From Ciborinia camelliae (Eukaryota > Ascomycota > Leotiomycetes > Helotiales > Sclerotiniaceae), in the NCBI GenBank assembly GCA_025890175.1, contig JANPYM010000002.1, forward strand, positions 3,302,391 to 3,366,390: a stretch of 64,000 nt of DNA. The letters run 5' to 3'. Positions within the stretch are counted from its first letter, which is position 1, and each line of letters starts with the position of its first letter. Below the pieces are notes generated by a model. It was given only the letters and a program-made list of their open reading frames with translations. It was not told the DNA's origin and did not search any database. Below, piece by piece: positions 61,472 to 64,000 of the stretch. Made by a program: the position numbers and the translations under genes.

Positions 61472-64000
61472 ATTGAATTAATTGTGATATTAAGAGAGTA
61501 TTGAAAGAAAGAAATTTTAAATGGGGAAGAGAAAATTGTTCAAATGTTTTTGGACAGATTGAAAATGAGGGATTCGCGTCCCGTCTGCCTAACTGTTGAT
61601 GCTACAGTGTTTCGCAGCTCTAGAAAATTAAGCTTTCGGCAGTGATACTATTAATACTACCTACCTGCCTAGATAATTACAGGGGTGTTTTTAAATTCAC
61701 CACTGGTCAGTATTTGATTTGGCAGATGGAATCTTTCGTACTACAAACCGTCTCGGTACAATTCCTCCATTCCACTGTCCATAAATACATATATTATATA
61801 ATCATCTGAGTCTGAGTCTGAGTCTGCGTTCATTTTAACACTCAGGATGATATCAAGAATACGTACCCACCTGGGCAGGTACCTACCTAGTCACTACATC
61901 TCAGGAATAGCATTTCGAAAGTTTGAATGCTCTTAGCTCCCGAGTCATCAAGATTGATTTTTATTTGTTCTTCCCTATCTGGTTTAAACAAACAATTACA
62001 GCTGGAAGCCTCATACCGGGAAGTCTCACAAAGGTGATGTCTACCTAGTATGCATCCTCAGCTTCATTTTCTTCCTTTCTTGTCTTCTGCATACTCCCTC
62101 CAGAATTCAGTCAATGTGGTCAGTGATCTGAGTTGGCTCGGAATCATTTTTAAATTGAGGCAAGACTGCTGAAGAATAAATGTCATCTTGGTAGGTAGGT
62201 GATTATTTGGATACTCGCCCAACTGCCCTGCCCTGCTTTCGGTTGCAACTATCGTATTGTGTCAGTCTTCAACCTACCCGACACCGTGGTCAGACCAGCA
62301 AGAGAGATTCATATTCAATAAGTACTTATCCTACTACTACCGACAGATGCGATCTCTCCTTAATTGTCTCAACCACTATCCTGTATATCCATCCATCCTA
62401 CTTTCTATTTTACTTCAGATGACATTAGAATATTCATCATGATACTACTAACGGATACCCTCCCCTCATATTGTTTCATTCTCATTATATAATCTACTAG
62501 CTGGCCACTGCCATTAGTTTTAAATAACACCGCTTCTCTCGATATCAAATCTCTACTCGGGCTTTGTCGTCTCGTCACTTGCCATTCAAGTGCTCTAAAT
62601 TGCCAAGTCAAAATCATACCATTAAGCTTTCCGGTCGATTGGATTGTGATTCAGGTTCTTGAATTGCTAAACCACAATGGTAAAATTTGGCATTTTATCT
62701 TTTTCCTGTTCCCATCTTTAATTTCCAGGATATACAAATCACGATTATACATTGAAGCTCTCTCGCCTCGTTATTCACACATATTAGCATCCCTAATATA
62801 CCAATTGAAACAATACATTTTCTACATAATCGTCTGATGATGTTCGTCTGTCGCTCCCTGATATCCAAATTCGAGTTGCACATTCAACAATCATCATTTA
62901 TTGAAATCAGGACGAGATATCAAGAAAGCCTTGGTTGATTGCAAACAACGGGAAAACATGTAATGAAAGTCATTCAATATCCATCCATTCACTCTTTACC
63001 TCTCCATGTGGTTCGAGCAAATTAACTTAGGCAATTTTGCTAGCTTCGAAGGTTGGCTTACTCTGCTTCCTTCTGATCTTGACGGATTCCACCCTTCGTA
63101 CCTTCTTACAACAACAACCACCCTTTCACTTACCTAGTACTTTTATCCACAAAGTCAATTACAAGACATCAACTTACTGGTACACCCATCAATTTATTTC
63201 AGTATTATACCTTCAGCGAAAGCTGTTCCCGCTATCATATCTTTTTCAACTTTGCGACAATCTATCTTTTGAAAGTGACAGTGATTTGAGATTTCAACTC
63301 AAGGTCTAATTATTACATAAAAAATACCCTTCAAGGCATCCATATAACATAGTGAGTATATTCTACTTCTCTGGCTCATCTTGGCTTCACTTTCACATCT
63401 CGCATCTTGAGATTCAGCGCCTAGATCCAACTTACCTCGAGTATATTCTCATAAATTCTGGCCGACCTTCTTGAAAACCTGCAAATATCTTGATTCGTTC
63501 TCTGACATAATATTTCACCTTTGCGGCAGTACATGATCACATTTTCTCCTCCAAATCAAAATTCACACACTGATCTTCTTCTCGATAGCATGAAACATCG
63601 CCCGATCAGCGCTATAACTCACCTTTTCACGTGCGTTTCTGATTACTGAGTCTATACGACAATCACCTCTTAATTCCTTTCATCCAGACTAATCTGGCAT
63701 CTCATCTTCCTCTCAAACCGATTCTTTTATGTGAACCTGCTGGATCCCAGCCTTCAGTCACCCAGCACCAAACTTTGCTTTTGCCATCATTAGCAAATTC
63801 TGCTGCCAATATCACCCCCTCTTTCATTCTAGTCTTTGATTTTCTCCTTCCATATTCACTCATCCGATATTGAAAGATTTTCACTTCTTCGGCTTGTCAA
63901 AGCGTTAAAAATTTGCGTTTAACTCATCAAGTTTAACTTCTTTGTTAATATCATACGTCAAATCAAGAAATTATTCCTCAAACCAGTCAATACCATGTCT
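61472..64000. other. Gene-free right end, possibly a leader of a gene beyond the window
   Basis: About 2.5 kb with no supported coding segment. The final 1 kb is pyrimidine-rich on the plus strand. An ATG in good context (TACCATGTCT) at 63995 may begin a gene that continues past the edge. Small repeats occur at 61807-61826, and GTAGGTAGG words near 62,190. Confidence 0.45.
61807..61826. repeat. TGAGTC hexanucleotide repeat
   Basis: Three TGAGTC units and a partial unit, about 340 bp upstream of the ALG3 start codon. Confidence 0.8.

Overview
The window is nuclear DNA of a filamentous ascomycete (Pezizomycotina). Most genes are split by short introns of about 45-110 nt with GTAHGT-type donors, CTAAC/CTAAT-like branch sites and YAG acceptors. 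The set includes a cytoplasmic dynein heavy chain of NudA length, a fungal Pkc1 with HR1-C2-C1-kinase order, Exo84, Alg3, a Hal4/Sat4-type kinase and an AA9 copper oxygenase. The moderately AT-rich intergenic DNA and the gene set fit a leotiomycete such as the Sclerotiniaceae; that placement is inference and was not tested.

Layout. 0-5 kb: a Pmp3-family membrane proteolipid (+), a divergent histone H4 variant (-), Svf1 (-) and, divergent from it, mitochondrial ribosomal protein uL11m (+). 5-13.3 kb: a 3 kb repeat-bearing leader, the Sat4/Hal4 kinase (+), a decayed minus-strand gene and Hsp10 (+) with a consensus heat-shock element. 14.5-19.4 kb: a secreted AA9 oxygenase with a C-terminal CBM18 (+) and the wybutosine enzyme Tyw1 (+). 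20.3-28.4 kb: a FAR1/WRKY-GCM1-type DNA-binding protein (-), the PP2A catalytic subunit (-), Exo84 (-) and Tom20 (+). 29.4-42.5 kb: the dynein heavy chain (+), almost all in one 12.3 kb exon. 44.2-45.2 kb: an orphan multi-pass, mitochondrial-carrier-like protein (+). 45.2-48.6 kb: a gene-poor stretch with two short inverted-repeat elements and minisatellites. 48.6-61.5 kb: Pkc1 (-), a short/branched-chain acyl-CoA dehydrogenase (-), an MFS transporter (-), an EIF1AD-like protein (+) and Alg3 (-), the last two tail to tail. The final 2.5 kb holds no recognisable gene, although an ATG in good context lies at the very edge.

The genes are mostly independent housekeeping functions and do not form a cluster. 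Loose themes are mitochondrial import, translation and folding (Tom20, uL11m, Hsp10, acyl-CoA dehydrogenase), cell-wall or secretion functions (Pkc1, Exo84, Alg3, AA9-CBM18) and signalling (Sat4, PP2A, Pkc1). I found no defence system, mobile gene, CRISPR array, tRNA or secondary-metabolite cluster. The points most worth a second look are the H4 variant, the AA9-CBM18 fusion, the decayed gene with 11-residue repeats, the paired inverted repeats near 46-47 kb, and a frame-preserving open intron in ALG3. Exon boundaries were set by eye from splice signals, frame continuity and family conservation.
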